This document shows positions 24,915 through 39,124 of a stretch of 64,000 nucleotides of DNA, piece by piece (the stretch's first letter is position 1; every line of letters starts with the position of its first letter). The stretch covers positions 868,001-932,000 of the forward strand of contig NZ_CP109596.1 in assembly GCF_036327755.1 (NCBI RefSeq), read 5' to 3'. The notes under the pieces are model-generated. The model ran no database searches, was not told the DNA's origin, and saw only the letters and a list, made by a program, of their open reading frames with translations. The stretch is from Nocardia sp. NBC_01503. GTDB taxonomy: Bacteria; Actinomycetota; Actinomycetes; Mycobacteriales; Mycobacteriaceae. Position numbers and translations under genes: made by a program.

Positions 24915-25017
24915 GCACACTCCTCGCAGGACGATGCCGACCGGTCGGTGAAGCTACCGTCCAACTATCCCCCGCGACATGGGAAAACCCGATAACCCGC
25001 CCGGGCGAGTCGAGCCC

Positions 25018-26358
25018 TCAGGCCGGATCCAGCGCCCCCGAGTGATAGTGCACCGCCGCATTCCACAGGAAGAAACTCGGAATACCCACCGCCGCGGCCG
25101 CATCCACCTGCGCCCGCACCTGGGCGTCGCCGTAGTTCACCCCGAGGCTGAAGTCCTGCAACCACGGAATCACCTTGGCCCCGGTGCCCTCCACCTGGCG
25201 CTGGAAGTCCTGTAGTGACCGGAAGACGATGTCGTAGGGCTGCGAATTCGGGCTGGCCACATCGTATTCCCCCGCGTTCCAATGCGAGGGGTAGAGCATG
25301 GGCGCGACGTAGTCGAGATGCCGGGCCATGAGCGGAATGTCCTGGGCGATCTCGTCGGGGCGGGTGGCGGCGATTCCGAAAACCGCCGCGCTCTGGAAGG
25401 CCCCCGCAGCGCGCACGGGATCGCGGCTCTCGCGCAGGAATTCGGCGATGGAGTTGGTCGGCGTATCGGTCAGCCCGGGGAACACCATGCCGGAGAGCGG
25501 ACCGTCCGGCCGCCGGATGTAGTCGTACATGATCTCGTCGAAGCCCAATCCGGCCGCCTCGGTCGCGAGATCGATGTTGTAGCGGCGCATCTCGGGGCTG
25601 GCGAAATTGGTGAAGGCGATCGAGCCGTAGTGGCTCGCGTACGGTCCGCCACCCGGATTCTGGATCACCCAGTCGGGATGCCCCGCATGCCAGGCCCATT
25701 CGGCCATGGTGCGATCGCGGAAGGCGACGATCCGGCCGACGACTCGAATTCCCATGTCGTGCAGGGTCTGCAACGCATCGGCGGCGTTGTAGATGCCCGC
25801 CGAGGCCCCGGACTCCCGGGCCAGGGGCACCTGCGAGTCGTAGCCGACGACACCGTCCTCATCCTTGATATCGAGTTCAACGGTGTCGATCCGCCCCTCG
25901 CGCGCCATATTCAGCACATCCTCGCGCATGGGCTCATAGGCCCAGGCGTACGCGGTGACATGGACTGCGCGAATCCGCGGCACCTCGGCGCGGGTGGTGA
26001 TCGGCTGGGTCACGATCTTACCGTCGGCGTCGGTGGCCACCACCGCGGCACCTGCGGTCGAGTGCGGCAGCGTGACCTGGAAGCTGCCATCGGCGGCGGG
26101 TGTCACCGGCTGTCCGGCGACGGTGAGACTCTTGGCCCCGGTCGCGGTGCCGCGCACGGTGATCGGCGCGTGCAGCGAGGTGACCGGCTCGGGCTGATTC
26201 ACCTCCAGTGCGAGCGGTATCACCGCCGCCGCGGGATCGGTTCGCAGGAGACCGATGATCACACCGGCCACGACAATCACCACCACCGTGCCGACTACCG
26301 CCAGTCGTCGTCGCCCGGCAGCCGGGACCCGCTTCAGCACGCACACACCAACTCTCAC
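25018..26358 (-). CDS. Membrane-anchored putative glycoside hydrolase (TIM barrel)
   Basis: The 446-residue protein has an N-terminal membrane anchor (RRRLAVVGTVVVIVVAGVII), an Ig-like segment at about residues 50-120, and a TIM-barrel domain of the putative glycoside hydrolase family PF13200 (DUF4015). Diagnostic stretches are IDTVELDIKDEDGVVGYDS, RVVGRIVAFRDRTMAEW, FDEIMYDYIRRPDGP with acidic candidate catalytic residues, and DYVAPMLYPSHWN. The domain faces outward. The substrate is unknown. The gene is divergent from a polysaccharide deacetylase lipoprotein, and both may remodel an envelope polysaccharide. Start GTG 26358 is used; GTG 26340 is an alternative. Confidence 0.8.
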   Translation of the reverse strand: MRVGVCVLKRVPAAGRRRLAVVGTVVVIVVAGVIIGLLRTDPAAAVIPLALEVNQPEPVTSLHAPITVRGTATGAKSLTVAGQPVTPAADGSFQVTLPHSTAGAAVVATDADGKIVTQPITTRAEVPRIRAVHVTAYAWAYEPMREDVLNMAREGRIDTVELDIKDEDGVVGYDSQVPLARESGASAGIYNAADALQTLHDMGIRVVGRIVAFRDRTMAEWAWHAGHPDWVIQNPGGGPYASHYGSIAFTNFASPEMRRYNIDLATEAAGLGFDEIMYDYIRRPDGPLSGMVFPGLTDTPTNSIAEFLRESRDPVRAAGAFQSAAVFGIAATRPDEIAQDIPLMARHLDYVAPMLYPSHWNAGEYDVASPNSQPYDIVFRSLQDFQRQVEGTGAKVIPWLQDFSLGVNYGDAQVRAQVDAAAAVGIPSFFLWNAAVHYHSGALDPA

Positions 26359-26440
26359 TCTGGGTACCCCAAACTATCCGCTGTCCGTGGACGCCGCGCG
26401 TGGGATTTCCGACTCTCGCCCGAGACGGCTTGGCGGACAG

Positions 26441-26446
26441 TAGAGT
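26441..26446 (+). promoter_or_regulatory. -10 box TAGAGT for leaderless deacetylase gene
   Basis: TAGAGT fits TANNNT and ends 6 nt before the ATG at 26453. No ribosome-binding site is visible. Confidence 0.5.
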
Positions 26447-26452
26447 TCGACA

Positions 26453-27448
26453 ATGGCCAAGATCGCGGGCCTGCGGGTGATCACCGCGGCACTGCTTGTA
26501 CTCGCCGCCGCCTGCGCCGCACCAGAGCAGCAGACCGCCGCGCCCGGCGCATCGCCCGCGAGTACGACCGTCCCGCCGCCCGATCCCGCCGCCGTCGGCG
26601 CGAATGAACTCGGTATGGTGCCGATCCTGATGTATCACCAGCTCTCCCGGTCACCGGCGGGTGATTACGATCAGACCCCGGAGAAGTTCCGCGCCGAGTT
26701 GGAGCGGCTGCTGCGGGAGAACTATCGGCCGATCACGGTGTCCCGCTTCACCTCCGGCGCCATCGATCTGCCCGCCGGTACTCATCCGGTGGTGCTGACC
26801 TTCGATGATTCGACCACCAGCCAGGTGTCCTTCACCACCGAAGGCGCCCCGGCCCCGGATACCGCTCTCGCGATTCTCGAGGAGTTCCACGCCGCGCATC
26901 CTGAATTCGTCTCCACCGCAACATTCTTCGTCAACAACGAGCCTTTCGCGAATGATCAGCGGGCCCTGCCCTGGTTGACCGCGCACGGCTACGAGATCGG
27001 CTCGCACACCGCCACCCACGCCAATCTGGGGCGACTGGACGGCACCGGCGTGCAGCGGGAGTTCGTACAGAATCTGCGGGCCATCGCCGCCGCCGTGCCG
27101 AATCAGCCGGTGCGGACAATGGCTCTGCCCCTGGGCATTTCACCGAACGACCGCACCTTGGCCAGCGCGGGCAACTGGGACGGCACCCCGTACACCTTCG
27201 ACGCGGTGCTGCTGGTCGGCGCGGAACCGGCGCCCTCCCCGTTCGGGGCGCTGGATCCCACCGCGATCCCCCGCATCCGCTCGGGCCGCACTCCGGTTCC
27301 GTTCGACTCCGGCTACTGGCTCGATCAGCTCGCCGAACATCCCGATCAGCGTTACACCTGCGACGGCGATCCGGCCCGAATCTCCTTCCCGCGCAACCTC
27401 TCCGCCGAGCTCACCGCGCGCTGGTCGCCGCGGTCGGCTCCGTACTGA
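26453..27448 (+). CDS. Lipoprotein polysaccharide deacetylase (NodB-like)
   Basis: The 331-residue protein has a lipobox around LVLAAAC with Cys21 as the lipidation site and a Ser/Pro/Thr linker. The NodB homology domain follows: PILMYHQLS, the metal/catalytic motif VVLTFDDS (Asp118, Asp119), ATFFVNN and the His motif EIGSHTATHANL. Members remove N- or O-acetyl groups from peptidoglycan or other glycans in a metal-dependent way. It should be anchored to the outer face of the membrane. It is divergent from the putative glycoside hydrolase and probably leaderless. Its end overlaps the convergent SBF remnant by 38 bp. Confidence 0.88.
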   Translation: MAKIAGLRVITAALLVLAAACAAPEQQTAAPGASPASTTVPPPDPAAVGANELGMVPILMYHQLSRSPAGDYDQTPEKFRAELERLLRENYRPITVSRFTSGAIDLPAGTHPVVLTFDDSTTSQVSFTTEGAPAPDTALAILEEFHAAHPEFVSTATFFVNNEPFANDQRALPWLTAHGYEIGSHTATHANLGRLDGTGVQREFVQNLRAIAAAVPNQPVRTMALPLGISPNDRTLASAGNWDGTPYTFDAVLLVGAEPAPSPFGALDPTAIPRIRSGRTPVPFDSGYWLDQLAEHPDQRYTCDGDPARISFPRNLSAELTARWSPRSAPY

Positions 27449-28313
27449 GCGCCGCCGCGGCTTCGTCCTCGGTGCGCGGACGGCGAGCGAAACGCGGCGC
27501 CAGGAACGCGCAGACGATCAACTGGATCTGGTGAAAGATCATGAGCGGCAGCACGATCAGCGCGGTCTGCTGACCGCCGAACAGCACCGCCGCCATGGGC
27601 AGTCCGGAGGCGAGACTCTTCTTCGAGCCCGCGAAGGTGATCACGATCCGGTCCACCGGCGCGAAGTTCAGGAGTTTGCCCAGACCACCGGTGATCACCA
27701 GCACCGCCGCCAGCAATACGGCGCAGCACAGCGCCACCTCGGCAATGCGCAGCGGCGGCATCGCCCGCCAGATCCCTTCGACCGTGCCCGCGCTGAAGGC
27801 CGTGTAGACCACGAGCAGCACCGAACCGCGATCGACATGCTTGACCACCGGCTGATGCCGAGCCAGCCAAGCACCGATGAGTGGGCGCAGCAGCTGCCCG
27901 ACCAGGAACGGCAGCAGCAATTGGGTCATGATCGCGATAATCGCGCCCGCACCGATCCGCACCCCTCCACCGGTGGTCATGAGCAGCACCACCAGCAGCG
28001 GCGTGAGCACCACCCCGAGCACATTCGAGGCCGAGGCGCTCACCATGGCCGCGGCCACATTGCCGCGCGCGATGGAGGTGAAGGCGATCGAGCTCTGCAC
28101 CGTGGACGGCACCAGGCACAGGAACAGGATCCCGGTGCGCAGATCGGCGGGGAGCAGATCGTGCCCGAGCAGCCGGATACCGAGCCCGAGCAGCGGGAAG
28201 ATCACGAAGGTCACCGACAGCACGGTCAGGTGCAGTCGCCAATGTTTGAGCCCCGCCCACGCTTGCGCGGGTGAGAGCCGGGTGCCGTAGAGCCCGCGCT
28301 CGAACCGTGGCGA
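27411..28313 (-). pseudogene. 5'-truncated bile acid:sodium symporter (SBF-like, YfeH-type)
   Basis: The frame is open from 28313 to the TGA at 27411 and encodes a PF13593-type transporter from its second helix onward: LYGTRLSPAQAWAGLKHWRL, LVPSTVQSSIAFTSIARGN, and AGSKKSLASGLPM. Normal members have about 45-50 more N-terminal residues, including helix 1. A TAA precedes Ser-Pro-Arg-Phe-Glu at 28314-28316, and no ATG, GTG or TTG occurs in frame until GTG 28223, which would also lose helix 2. I therefore call a 5' deletion. A shortened 270-residue product from 28223 is possible but is unlikely to fold normally. Confidence 0.7.
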
Positions 28314-28373
28314 TTAATTCCGGCGACACGCCCCGTCTATACGGGTAACACCACCTACGCTAGGAGCACTGGA

Positions 28374-28985
28374 ATGCGGAAAATCACTGCGGGCCTTTTC
28401 ATTTCACTCGACGGCGTCATCGGCGATCCCCAGGACTGGCACTTCCCCTACTTCAACGACGAGATGGGTGAGGCCGTCGGCTCCCAGCTCATGACCGCCG
28501 ATACCCTGCTACTCGGCCGCGTCACCTACGAGGGCTTCGCCGCCGCCTGGCCGGAGCGCGAGAACGCCGGCGGCGAGGATGCCGCAATGGCCAAGACACT
28601 GGGCGACGCCCGCAAGATCGTCGTCTCACACCAGGATCTCGACCTGCCCTGGCGCAACTCCGAGCTGCTGCGGGGCGACCTGATCGAAGCGGTCAAGGCT
28701 CTCAAGGCCGAGCCCGGCGCGACCGATATCGGTATGAGCGGCTCCCCCTCCATCGTCCGCCAACTGCTGGCCGCGGGCCTGCTCGACGAACTCCACCTGC
28801 TGGTGCACCCCATCGCCCTGCGCCAGGGCCTGCGCCTGTGGGACGAGAGCACCCCCATCCCCCTGAAGCTGCTGTCGTCCAAGACCTTCACCACCGGCGT
28901 GCTGCACCTGGTGTACACCTCCGATGACCACGCCCCCGAGGGCGGTTACGAGCAGGCGCTGAAGAATCAGCCCACGGCCCCGTAG
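28374..28985 (+). CDS. Dihydrofolate reductase family (RibD C-terminal-like) protein
   Basis: The 203-residue protein has a RibD_C/DHFR-like fold: ITAGLFISLDGVIGDPQDWH, then TLLLGRVTYEGFAAAWPERE, KIVVSHQDL, and DIGMSGSPSIVRQLLAAGLL. These short stand-alone proteins are NADPH-binding reductases of unknown substrate, related to YyaP/YwjB, and are not the housekeeping DHFR. AGGAG precedes the ATG. A small GC hairpin follows its end. The gene stands alone, next to the truncated SBF transporter. Confidence 0.85.
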   Translation: MRKITAGLFISLDGVIGDPQDWHFPYFNDEMGEAVGSQLMTADTLLLGRVTYEGFAAAWPERENAGGEDAAMAKTLGDARKIVVSHQDLDLPWRNSELLRGDLIEAVKALKAEPGATDIGMSGSPSIVRQLLAAGLLDELHLLVHPIALRQGLRLWDESTPIPLKLLSSKTFTTGVLHLVYTSDDHAPEGGYEQALKNQPTAP

Positions 28986-29034
28986 TCGAGACCGACTGGG
29001 CGGCAATGTCTCCGAACCAGGCTAAGATCATCTT

Positions 29035-29051
29035 CCCGCGCGCCACGCGGG
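29035..29051. terminator. Short GC-rich hairpin
   Basis: CCCGCG and CGCGGG pair around a 5-nt loop about 50 bp after the DHFR-family gene. A weak intrinsic terminator is the best explanation. Confidence 0.35.
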
Positions 29052-29088
29052 ACATGGATATCGCATTACAGCTGGTGGGGGATAGATC

Positions 29089-30305
29089 GTGCACGACCGG
29101 TCGGACAATTCTGTCGACGAATCCGTTGATACTCCCCCGGCGATCATGCCGGGGTATGCGCAGGGCCGGGATCGGGGAGTCACCCCGCCGACGGATGCCC
29201 AGTGGGCAGCGGCCCAGACCGGGTGGAGCGCCGTCCCACCGGGACCCCGGCCCCCGGATGGACCGCCGCCCATTTCACCCGGAAGACATTGGGCCAAAAG
29301 ACCTTTGGTGTGGATTGCGGTCGCGGTGACGCTGATCGTGGCCATTGCGGGCTCGGTGGCCGGATATATCCTGACGCGACCGGATCCGGTGCAGCGCTTC
29401 GCCTTCAATGCCTGCGTATCGATCAAGACCGAGGTTCCGGTCGAGTTCGACTGCGCGCATCCCGAGGCGCTGTACCGCATCGCGGGCCGCGAGGAGATCA
29501 AGTACCCGGTCGAGTCGGCCTGCACCAAATACTCCGACGTGACCAAGGCCAAGCCCGAACCGGTATCTCCGGGCGAGACCTGGGATACGGTGCTGTGCCT
29601 CGCGCCGACCCGGCTGAATATGAGCGATCCGGGCGCGGTTCAGGTCGGCGATTGCGTCGATGTGAAGGGTGCGGGTGAAACCATAATCCGAATCGCCTGC
29701 GGCACACCGGCTTACGGATCCAAGGTACTGGCCGTCGAAATGCACATGGCGGTCCCGGTCACCGATAAAGCCTGTAAGAACGAGGCCGCGACCCGACAGG
29801 CGTACGCGCAGACCTCGCTCGGCGGCAGAGCCATTGTGCTGTGCGTGACCGCCACCGATCCCAGCTATCTCGGCACCGCCGTGGTCGGTGACTGCGTCGA
29901 CCGCAATGTCATGAAGATCGTGGCCTGTACCTCCCCCGAGGCCAACAAGCGGGTACTCACCGTCACCACCGCGTACCAGCAGCTGGCCCGCCCGCAGTGC
30001 CCGGATCTCATCGCCGCCACCTCCTTCTCCCAAACCACCAATGACAAAACCGATCTGGTGCTCGCCATGTGCCTCGGCCCCGCCGATCAAAGCGATTCCG
30101 CGTACGCGAAGATCGGCGACTGCATCGGCGTCGACGGCACCGGCAACTCGGCCCACACCCGACACCTGGACTGCGCCGACCCGGCCGCCAAATACCGCGT
30201 GACCGACGTACACCAGCCCAATGACGGCAAATGCCCACCCGGCAATCCCTACATCACCATCGATCCCGGCATCTCCAATGGCGGAACCATCTGCGTCGCG
30301 AGAAG

Positions 30306-30309
<4 letters not shown>
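29089..30309 (+). CDS. LppU/SCO3897-like membrane protein with four Cys-rich repeats
   Basis: The 406-residue protein starts at GTG 29089, with GGGGGA upstream. A Pro-rich cytosolic N-terminus of about 65 residues leads to one membrane helix (LVWIAVAVTLIVAIAGSVAG). The outside portion consists of four related units of about 75 residues, each with a start like GDCVDVKG, GDCVDRNV or GDCIGVDG, a central ACGTPAYGSKVLAV or DCADPAAKYRVTDV segment, and a final Cys. Each unit has paired Cys, probably disulphides. The arrangement is like LppU/SCO3897 family actinobacterial proteins of unknown role. A degenerate paralogue lies immediately downstream. Confidence 0.75.
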
Positions 30310-34768
<4,459 letters not shown>

Positions 34769-34772
<4 letters not shown>

Positions 34773-35509
34773 CGGCCGAGGTAGTAGCGGTTCATGAAGC
34801 GGCGCAGGATCTCCGCGGGCACCGGCACCGATTCGCGATGGCCGAGCTCGGTCAGCAGATCGGCCTCCTCTGGATCGAAATAGCCTGCGTCGCGATAGGT
34901 TTCGATGCGCAAGGCGAGCCCTTTGCCGTCGAGTTCGGGATGGAATTGGGTGGCGTACACATGCTCGCCGACCCGCACCATCTGCACCGGGCAGTCGGCC
35001 GAATCCGCCAGCAGCACCGCACCGGGCGGTACCTGTTGGCAGGCTTCCTTATGTCCGACGAAGGCGCGAAAGGATTGCGGCAGGCCCGCGACCAGCGGAT
35101 CCTGCCCGGCCTGCGGGGTGAGTTCGATTGTCGTGGCCCCCGCGGTCTCGCCGTAGCGCTCCTCGCTGACCTGTCCGCCGAGCACATCGGCGAGAATACT
35201 CAGGCCGTAGCAGGCTCCGAGATACGGAAAGTCCCGCGCCACAATCTCATTCAGGAGTTCCCGCAGCCGGGGCTCGAATTTGCGCTGGTAGTCGTATTTG
35301 CGATCGTCCGGATTGCTGACATTGCTGGGACCGCCGCCCACGATGACGGCGGAGTAGTCGTCCAGCAGCAGATCCGGAAACCCCAGATTCATCTGCACCC
35401 GCACCAGATCGGCCGGGACGAGTCCGCCCATGCGCAGTATGGCGTCGTATTCGTCATCCGCGGCGGCGGTCTCCGGGCGCAACTGCAGTAGTAAGCAGGG
35501 CTTGGGCAT
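34769..35509 (-). CDS. Class I glutamine amidotransferase-like protein
   Basis: The protein has 246 residues from ATG 35509. The GATase triad is visible: Cys100 in FPYLGACYGLSILAD, His in YATQFHPELDGKG, and a following Glu. The N-terminus has the oxyanion-type VIVGGGPSNVSNP. The form is that of GuaA-like stand-alone GATases, and it is probably a glutaminase or peptidase feeding an unknown synthase. It overlaps the PAP2-DAGK gene by ATGA; the functional link is not obvious. It is divergent from a small secreted protein gene. The upstream in-frame stretch to 36037 overlaps that gene and is not used. Confidence 0.85.
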
Positions 35510-35629
35510 GGATTCGATTATGGAATACCCGGCCGCCGGAAAACTGAGAAGTCCCTTTAGCGAGCATTCCGCACAACCGGACCTGCGGATCGCCGCTCCT
35601 ACCGCCCGGTAGTAGGTCAGGATGTGCGC

Positions 35630-36067
35630 ATGAGAATGAAACAGGTTGCAGTTGCCTCCGCCGTCGCGGCGGCGGCGCTCACCGCGGGCTCGGGAAGCGC
35701 TGGGGCAGCGGCGGATCCGACGCTCAGCCGCAACGAGGCCATGGCCATGGCCTACCTCGACGCACTGGTCTCGCACGATGCCAGCGCCGTCCGCTTCACC
35801 CCCGACGCCACCCGCGTCGAAGCCGGAATGCAGACCGGCTACTCCGGACCCCAGCTCAGCAACGACCTCGAACACGGGGTCCAATACCGGGTCGTCCAGC
35901 GCATTCGCGAGGTCCGACTCTCCGAATCCGGTGATGTGGTCACCGCCCGCTACCTGCTCGACTCCGGCGTCGCCGGAATCCGCCTCATGACCGTCGACAT
36001 CGCCGAAACCTTCGCCATGACCGACGGCGCCATCCACACCATCGTCGCCACCATCACACCCACGTAG
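35630..36067 (+). CDS. Small secreted protein (DUF8021-like)
   Basis: The protein has 145 residues from ATG 35630 (MRMKQVAVASAVAAAALTAG; GTG 35624 would add two residues). A signal peptide ends near AGAAADP. The mature protein looks like a SnoaL/nuclear-transport-factor-2-like fold: NEAMAMAYLDALVSHDASAV, GVQYRVVQRIREVRLSESGD, and TVDIAETFAMTDGAIHTI. It is similar to DUF8021-type secreted proteins of actinomycetes; the function is unknown. It is divergent from the amidotransferase gene and converges with the DUF445 gene. Confidence 0.65.
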   Translation: MRMKQVAVASAVAAAALTAGSGSAGAAADPTLSRNEAMAMAYLDALVSHDASAVRFTPDATRVEAGMQTGYSGPQLSNDLEHGVQYRVVQRIREVRLSESGDVVTARYLLDSGVAGIRLMTVDIAETFAMTDGAIHTIVATITPT

Positions 36068-36077
36068 TTCCAGACGC

Positions 36078-37340
36078 TCACACGCCGAAGATCGCCAGGT
36101 GGATCAGACCGCCGACCACACCCAGGGCGGCACCGTGCACGAACAGCAGCCATTCGTCCTGGCGGGTGGCCGAGCGCAGCAGATCCACGAAATCGCGGCG
36201 GTCCAGGGCGCGCATCTGGGTGGCCACGAAGTCCCGGATGCGCGCGGTCTGCGACGAGAGGAATGAGGGATCCGAGAAGGCGGTGTGGGCCAGGGACAGT
36301 ATCTCCGGGGTGGCATCGGATTTGAGCCGGTCATAACCGGAGCGGCCCAGGGAGAAGCGCAGGGCCGGTTTGGCCTGCCCCACCGCCTGATCGATCGACG
36401 CGCCCAGAATCGAGTCCAGCATGGTGGTGGTGCGGTCGGCACGCGGACCGGCCAGCAGTTCGCGGGCGAGGTTCTGGGGCGTCATGACCTCGCCCGCGAT
36501 GATTTCCGCGTACCCGTCGGCGATCTCGTCGCGACGCTCGAGCATCAGGCCCTGCCGCCACGGCACCCACCATTTCGGGTGCAGCGGTTCATAGATCATG
36601 GTGATGCCGACCCAGTTCACGATGTAGCCGATCACCACCCCGCCCAGCGGCAGCACCCACCAGTACGGGAAGAAATGCAGTACGGCGACCAGCACGAAAC
36701 CCATCGGGAAGCCGAAGTAGAAGCCGAAGTTCTGCATGAAACGCAGTTCGGACGCGGCGATTTCGCGGAAGATGCGATTGATCAGGCGCGGGTTGGCGGT
36801 GAGATGCCGGATGGTCATCCACTTGGGGTCGATCAATTCCTCGATATGCTCGCCGATGGCATCGGTGATGGCGCGGGCACTGGCGGGCAACTGCTCGGCG
36901 ACCCGGCGATACACCAGCTCGCGCGCGGATTCGGGCAGGTTGAACCACAATTGCGGATTCCGGCGCTCCAGAATGCGCGCCACCATCACCGGAATCTGCG
37001 GCCGGGTGAGCGTGACCAGCTGTTCGGCGATACTGTCCGGATCGAGCTCCCGATAGAAGTCGGACATGCTCCCCAATTTGGAGAGCCCCTTGTCGACGGC
37101 GATGCTGGACATCTTCTCCGCCCGCGAGGGCACGATCCCCTGCCAGCCGACGCGGCCGTCGTCCGACAGCAGCGGCAGCACCTGGATGCGCCGCGGCAGA
37201 TACGGGAAGACCCAACGTAATCCGGGCAATCGGAACCCGTGGAAACGGATCGGCTCGAACAGCATCAGGATGCCGGTCCAGTTCGTGACATAGCCGATGA
37301 CCCCGGTAAACAGCGGAATGGTGATCAGCTCGAGCCACAC
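36078..37340 (-). CDS. DUF445 family membrane protein
   Basis: The protein has 420 residues from GTG 37340 (VWLELITIPLFTGVIGYVTN), where the first helix begins. The DUF445 signature is present twice: GYVTNWTGILMLFEPIRF near the start and GYIVNWVGITMIYEPLHPKW in the middle, both followed by helical cytosolic regions. A final helix (HGAALGVVGGLIHLAIFG) closes the protein. DUF445/YheB-like proteins are of unknown function. In-frame codons upstream to 37583 are Pro/Arg-rich and unlikely to be coding. It is divergent from an epoxide-hydrolase-like gene. Confidence 0.8.
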   Translation of the reverse strand: MWLELITIPLFTGVIGYVTNWTGILMLFEPIRFHGFRLPGLRWVFPYLPRRIQVLPLLSDDGRVGWQGIVPSRAEKMSSIAVDKGLSKLGSMSDFYRELDPDSIAEQLVTLTRPQIPVMVARILERRNPQLWFNLPESARELVYRRVAEQLPASARAITDAIGEHIEELIDPKWMTIRHLTANPRLINRIFREIAASELRFMQNFGFYFGFPMGFVLVAVLHFFPYWWVLPLGGVVIGYIVNWVGITMIYEPLHPKWWVPWRQGLMLERRDEIADGYAEIIAGEVMTPQNLARELLAGPRADRTTTMLDSILGASIDQAVGQAKPALRFSLGRSGYDRLKSDATPEILSLAHTAFSDPSFLSSQTARIRDFVATQMRALDRRDFVDLLRSATRQDEWLLFVHGAALGVVGGLIHLAIFGV

Positions 37341-37500
37341 ACCCCAGAGAGTACGGCCCCGAGCACGTGCATATGGGCGATTTTCACCCTTCGGGCCGGT
37401 GCGCGCCGTCGGCCTCGCCGACAGGATGCCGGAGGGTAGCCGAGGAGCACGCGTAGGTTCGGCGCGCAATCGCCCCGGGGCGGGCCGAAGTACTGCCGGA

Positions 37501-37506
37501 TATCGT
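37501..37506 (+). promoter_or_regulatory. -10 box TATCGT for leaderless hydrolase gene
   Basis: TATCGT fits TANNNT and ends 6 nt before the ATG at 37513; there is no ribosome-binding site. Confidence 0.45.
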
Positions 37507-37512
37507 GATCCC

Positions 37513-38409
37513 ATGGCTGAATTCGGCAGTGCCGCCGCATCCCGACCACCCGCGATCGATGGGGTACGGCGGTCGTTCGTCACCGCTCGCGGAGTGCGAT
37601 TCCATGTGACCGAGGCCGGGTCCGCGGAGGGGCGGCCGGTACTGCTGTTGCACGGCTGGCCGCAGCATCACTACACGTATCGGGATCTGCTGGCGAATCC
37701 GCCTGCGGGGCTGCGGATTATCGCACCGGATCTGCCCGGGTACGGCTGGTCCGGACCCGCACCGCACAAATGGGCCAAGGATGATGTGGCCTCGGATCTG
37801 TTCGCCCTGCTCGATGAGCTGGGTATCGACCGGGTATTGCTCGCCGGGCACGATTGGGGCGGGTTCATCGGATACCGCATGATCCTGCGCGAACCGGAGC
37901 GCTTCTCCGGCTACCTCGCCATGAATATGGCACACCCCTGGGTTCCCACATCCGTTGTCACACGCAATCTTTGGCGATTCCTGACCTATCAGCCACTGAT
38001 CGCGATCGCGGGTAAACCGGTGCAGCGGCGCACCGGCTTCCTGGAGTGGCTGATCAGCAGCGCCATGACCGATCGCACCGCCGTCACCCGTGAGGTGGTG
38101 CGCAGCTTCTCCGAGCGCTTCCGCGATCCGGTCTGTGCGCAGGCGGCCACCGACACCTACCGAACCTTCTGGCTCAAAGAGATTCCGCAGGCCGCGCGCA
38201 ATCCCGAACGCCGCCGCGGCACCGTCCCGATCCACGCCCTCTTCGGCCTCGACGACGCGGCGGTGCACCACTCCATGGCCGATCCCGCATCCGCGCGGGC
38301 CGACGACTACACCTTCGAAGGCGTCAGCGGCTGCGGACATTTCATCATCGACGAACGCCCCGACCTGGTCCGCGCCCGCCTGATCGAACTGGCCGACCGC
38401 ACCGAATAA
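37513..38409 (+). CDS. Alpha/beta hydrolase (epoxide hydrolase/haloalkane dehalogenase-like)
   Basis: The protein has 298 residues from ATG 37513. Features: VLLLHGWPQHHYTYRDLLAN with the oxyanion HGWPQ, the nucleophile Asp in LLAGHDWGGFIGYRM, and a cap domain. GVSGCGHFIIDERPD supplies the His. An Asp nucleophile in HDWGG is typical of epoxide hydrolases, fluoroacetate dehalogenases and haloalkane dehalogenases. It is cytoplasmic and probably leaderless, and divergent from the DUF445 gene. The substrate is unknown. Confidence 0.85.
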   Translation: MAEFGSAAASRPPAIDGVRRSFVTARGVRFHVTEAGSAEGRPVLLLHGWPQHHYTYRDLLANPPAGLRIIAPDLPGYGWSGPAPHKWAKDDVASDLFALLDELGIDRVLLAGHDWGGFIGYRMILREPERFSGYLAMNMAHPWVPTSVVTRNLWRFLTYQPLIAIAGKPVQRRTGFLEWLISSAMTDRTAVTREVVRSFSERFRDPVCAQAATDTYRTFWLKEIPQAARNPERRRGTVPIHALFGLDDAAVHHSMADPASARADDYTFEGVSGCGHFIIDERPDLVRARLIELADRTE

Positions 38410-38450
38410 CCCCGCACAGGTCAGTGCTGTGCGAGGCTATCGTCGGCGAA

Positions 38451-39116
38451 TCAGCGGTGTGCCGCACCATTTCCGGTGTGTCCGGCGAGCAGGCTGCTGA
38501 AGGGGGTCACCGCGCCGAGGGAGTTTCCGGAGGTGCGTTTGCGGGGTTCGGTGTCCTGGAGGAAGCCCGCTACGGCGGTGGGTTCGGCTACTACCAGGGT
38601 GGCGAATTCGGCTGCGGCGCGGTGGATTCGGTCGTTCAGACCGGTGGAGCCGAAATCCTCGGTGGCGGCGAAGACGCCGGTGGGGACGATGACCGCGCGC
38701 AGGTAGGTGAAGAGTGGGCGCATGGCGTAGTCGAGCACCAGGGAGTGGCGGGGGGTGCCCGCGGTCGCGGCGATCAGAACCGGCATGGCGTTCAAGGCAT
38801 CCGGGTCGAGGATGTCGAAGAACATCTTGAACAGCCCGCTGTAGCTGGCGGCGAAGACCGGCGTCACCGCGATCAGCCCGTCCGCCTGCGAGATTCGCTC
38901 CCGCACCGCCGTAATGGCGGGCGTGGGTATCCCACCGGTGGCCATGGTGGCGGCGAGTTCGGTTGCCAGTTCCCGGAGTTCGATCACCTCGAGCTCGACG
39001 CTCTCCCCGCGCCCGCCGACCGCCGCGGATACGGCGGCGGCGAGCTGATCGGCGAGCAGTCGAGTCGAGGACGGCTGGGACAGCCCAGCGGTGAGAACCA
39101 CGACTTTACGACTCAT
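38451..39116 (-). CDS. CE1759-type NADPH-dependent FMN reductase
   Basis: The protein has 221 residues from ATG 39116. It has a flavodoxin-like FMN reductase fold: KVVVLTAGLSQPSSTRLLAD at the start, GLIAVTPVFAASYSGLFKMF, and AATAGTPRHSLVLDYAMRPL. It supplies reduced FMN to its partner, the luciferase-like monooxygenase encoded 8 bp upstream on the same strand. This pair corresponds to the CE1758/CE1759 two-gene families known from corynebacteria and relatives, though which compound is oxidised is unknown. The C-terminal extension after residue 185 is Gly/Ser-rich and variable. Confidence 0.88.
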   Translation of the reverse strand: MSRKVVVLTAGLSQPSSTRLLADQLAAAVSAAVGGRGESVELEVIELRELATELAATMATGGIPTPAITAVRERISQADGLIAVTPVFAASYSGLFKMFFDILDPDALNAMPVLIAATAGTPRHSLVLDYAMRPLFTYLRAVIVPTGVFAATEDFGSTGLNDRIHRAAAEFATLVVAEPTAVAGFLQDTEPRKRTSGNSLGAVTPFSSLLAGHTGNGAAHR

Positions 39117-39124
39117 CTTGTGCC

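Noticed and set aside
35510..36037. N-terminal extension of the glutamine amidotransferase-like protein
   Set aside because: The extension overlaps a secreted-protein gene and its promoter, and it has no family similarity.
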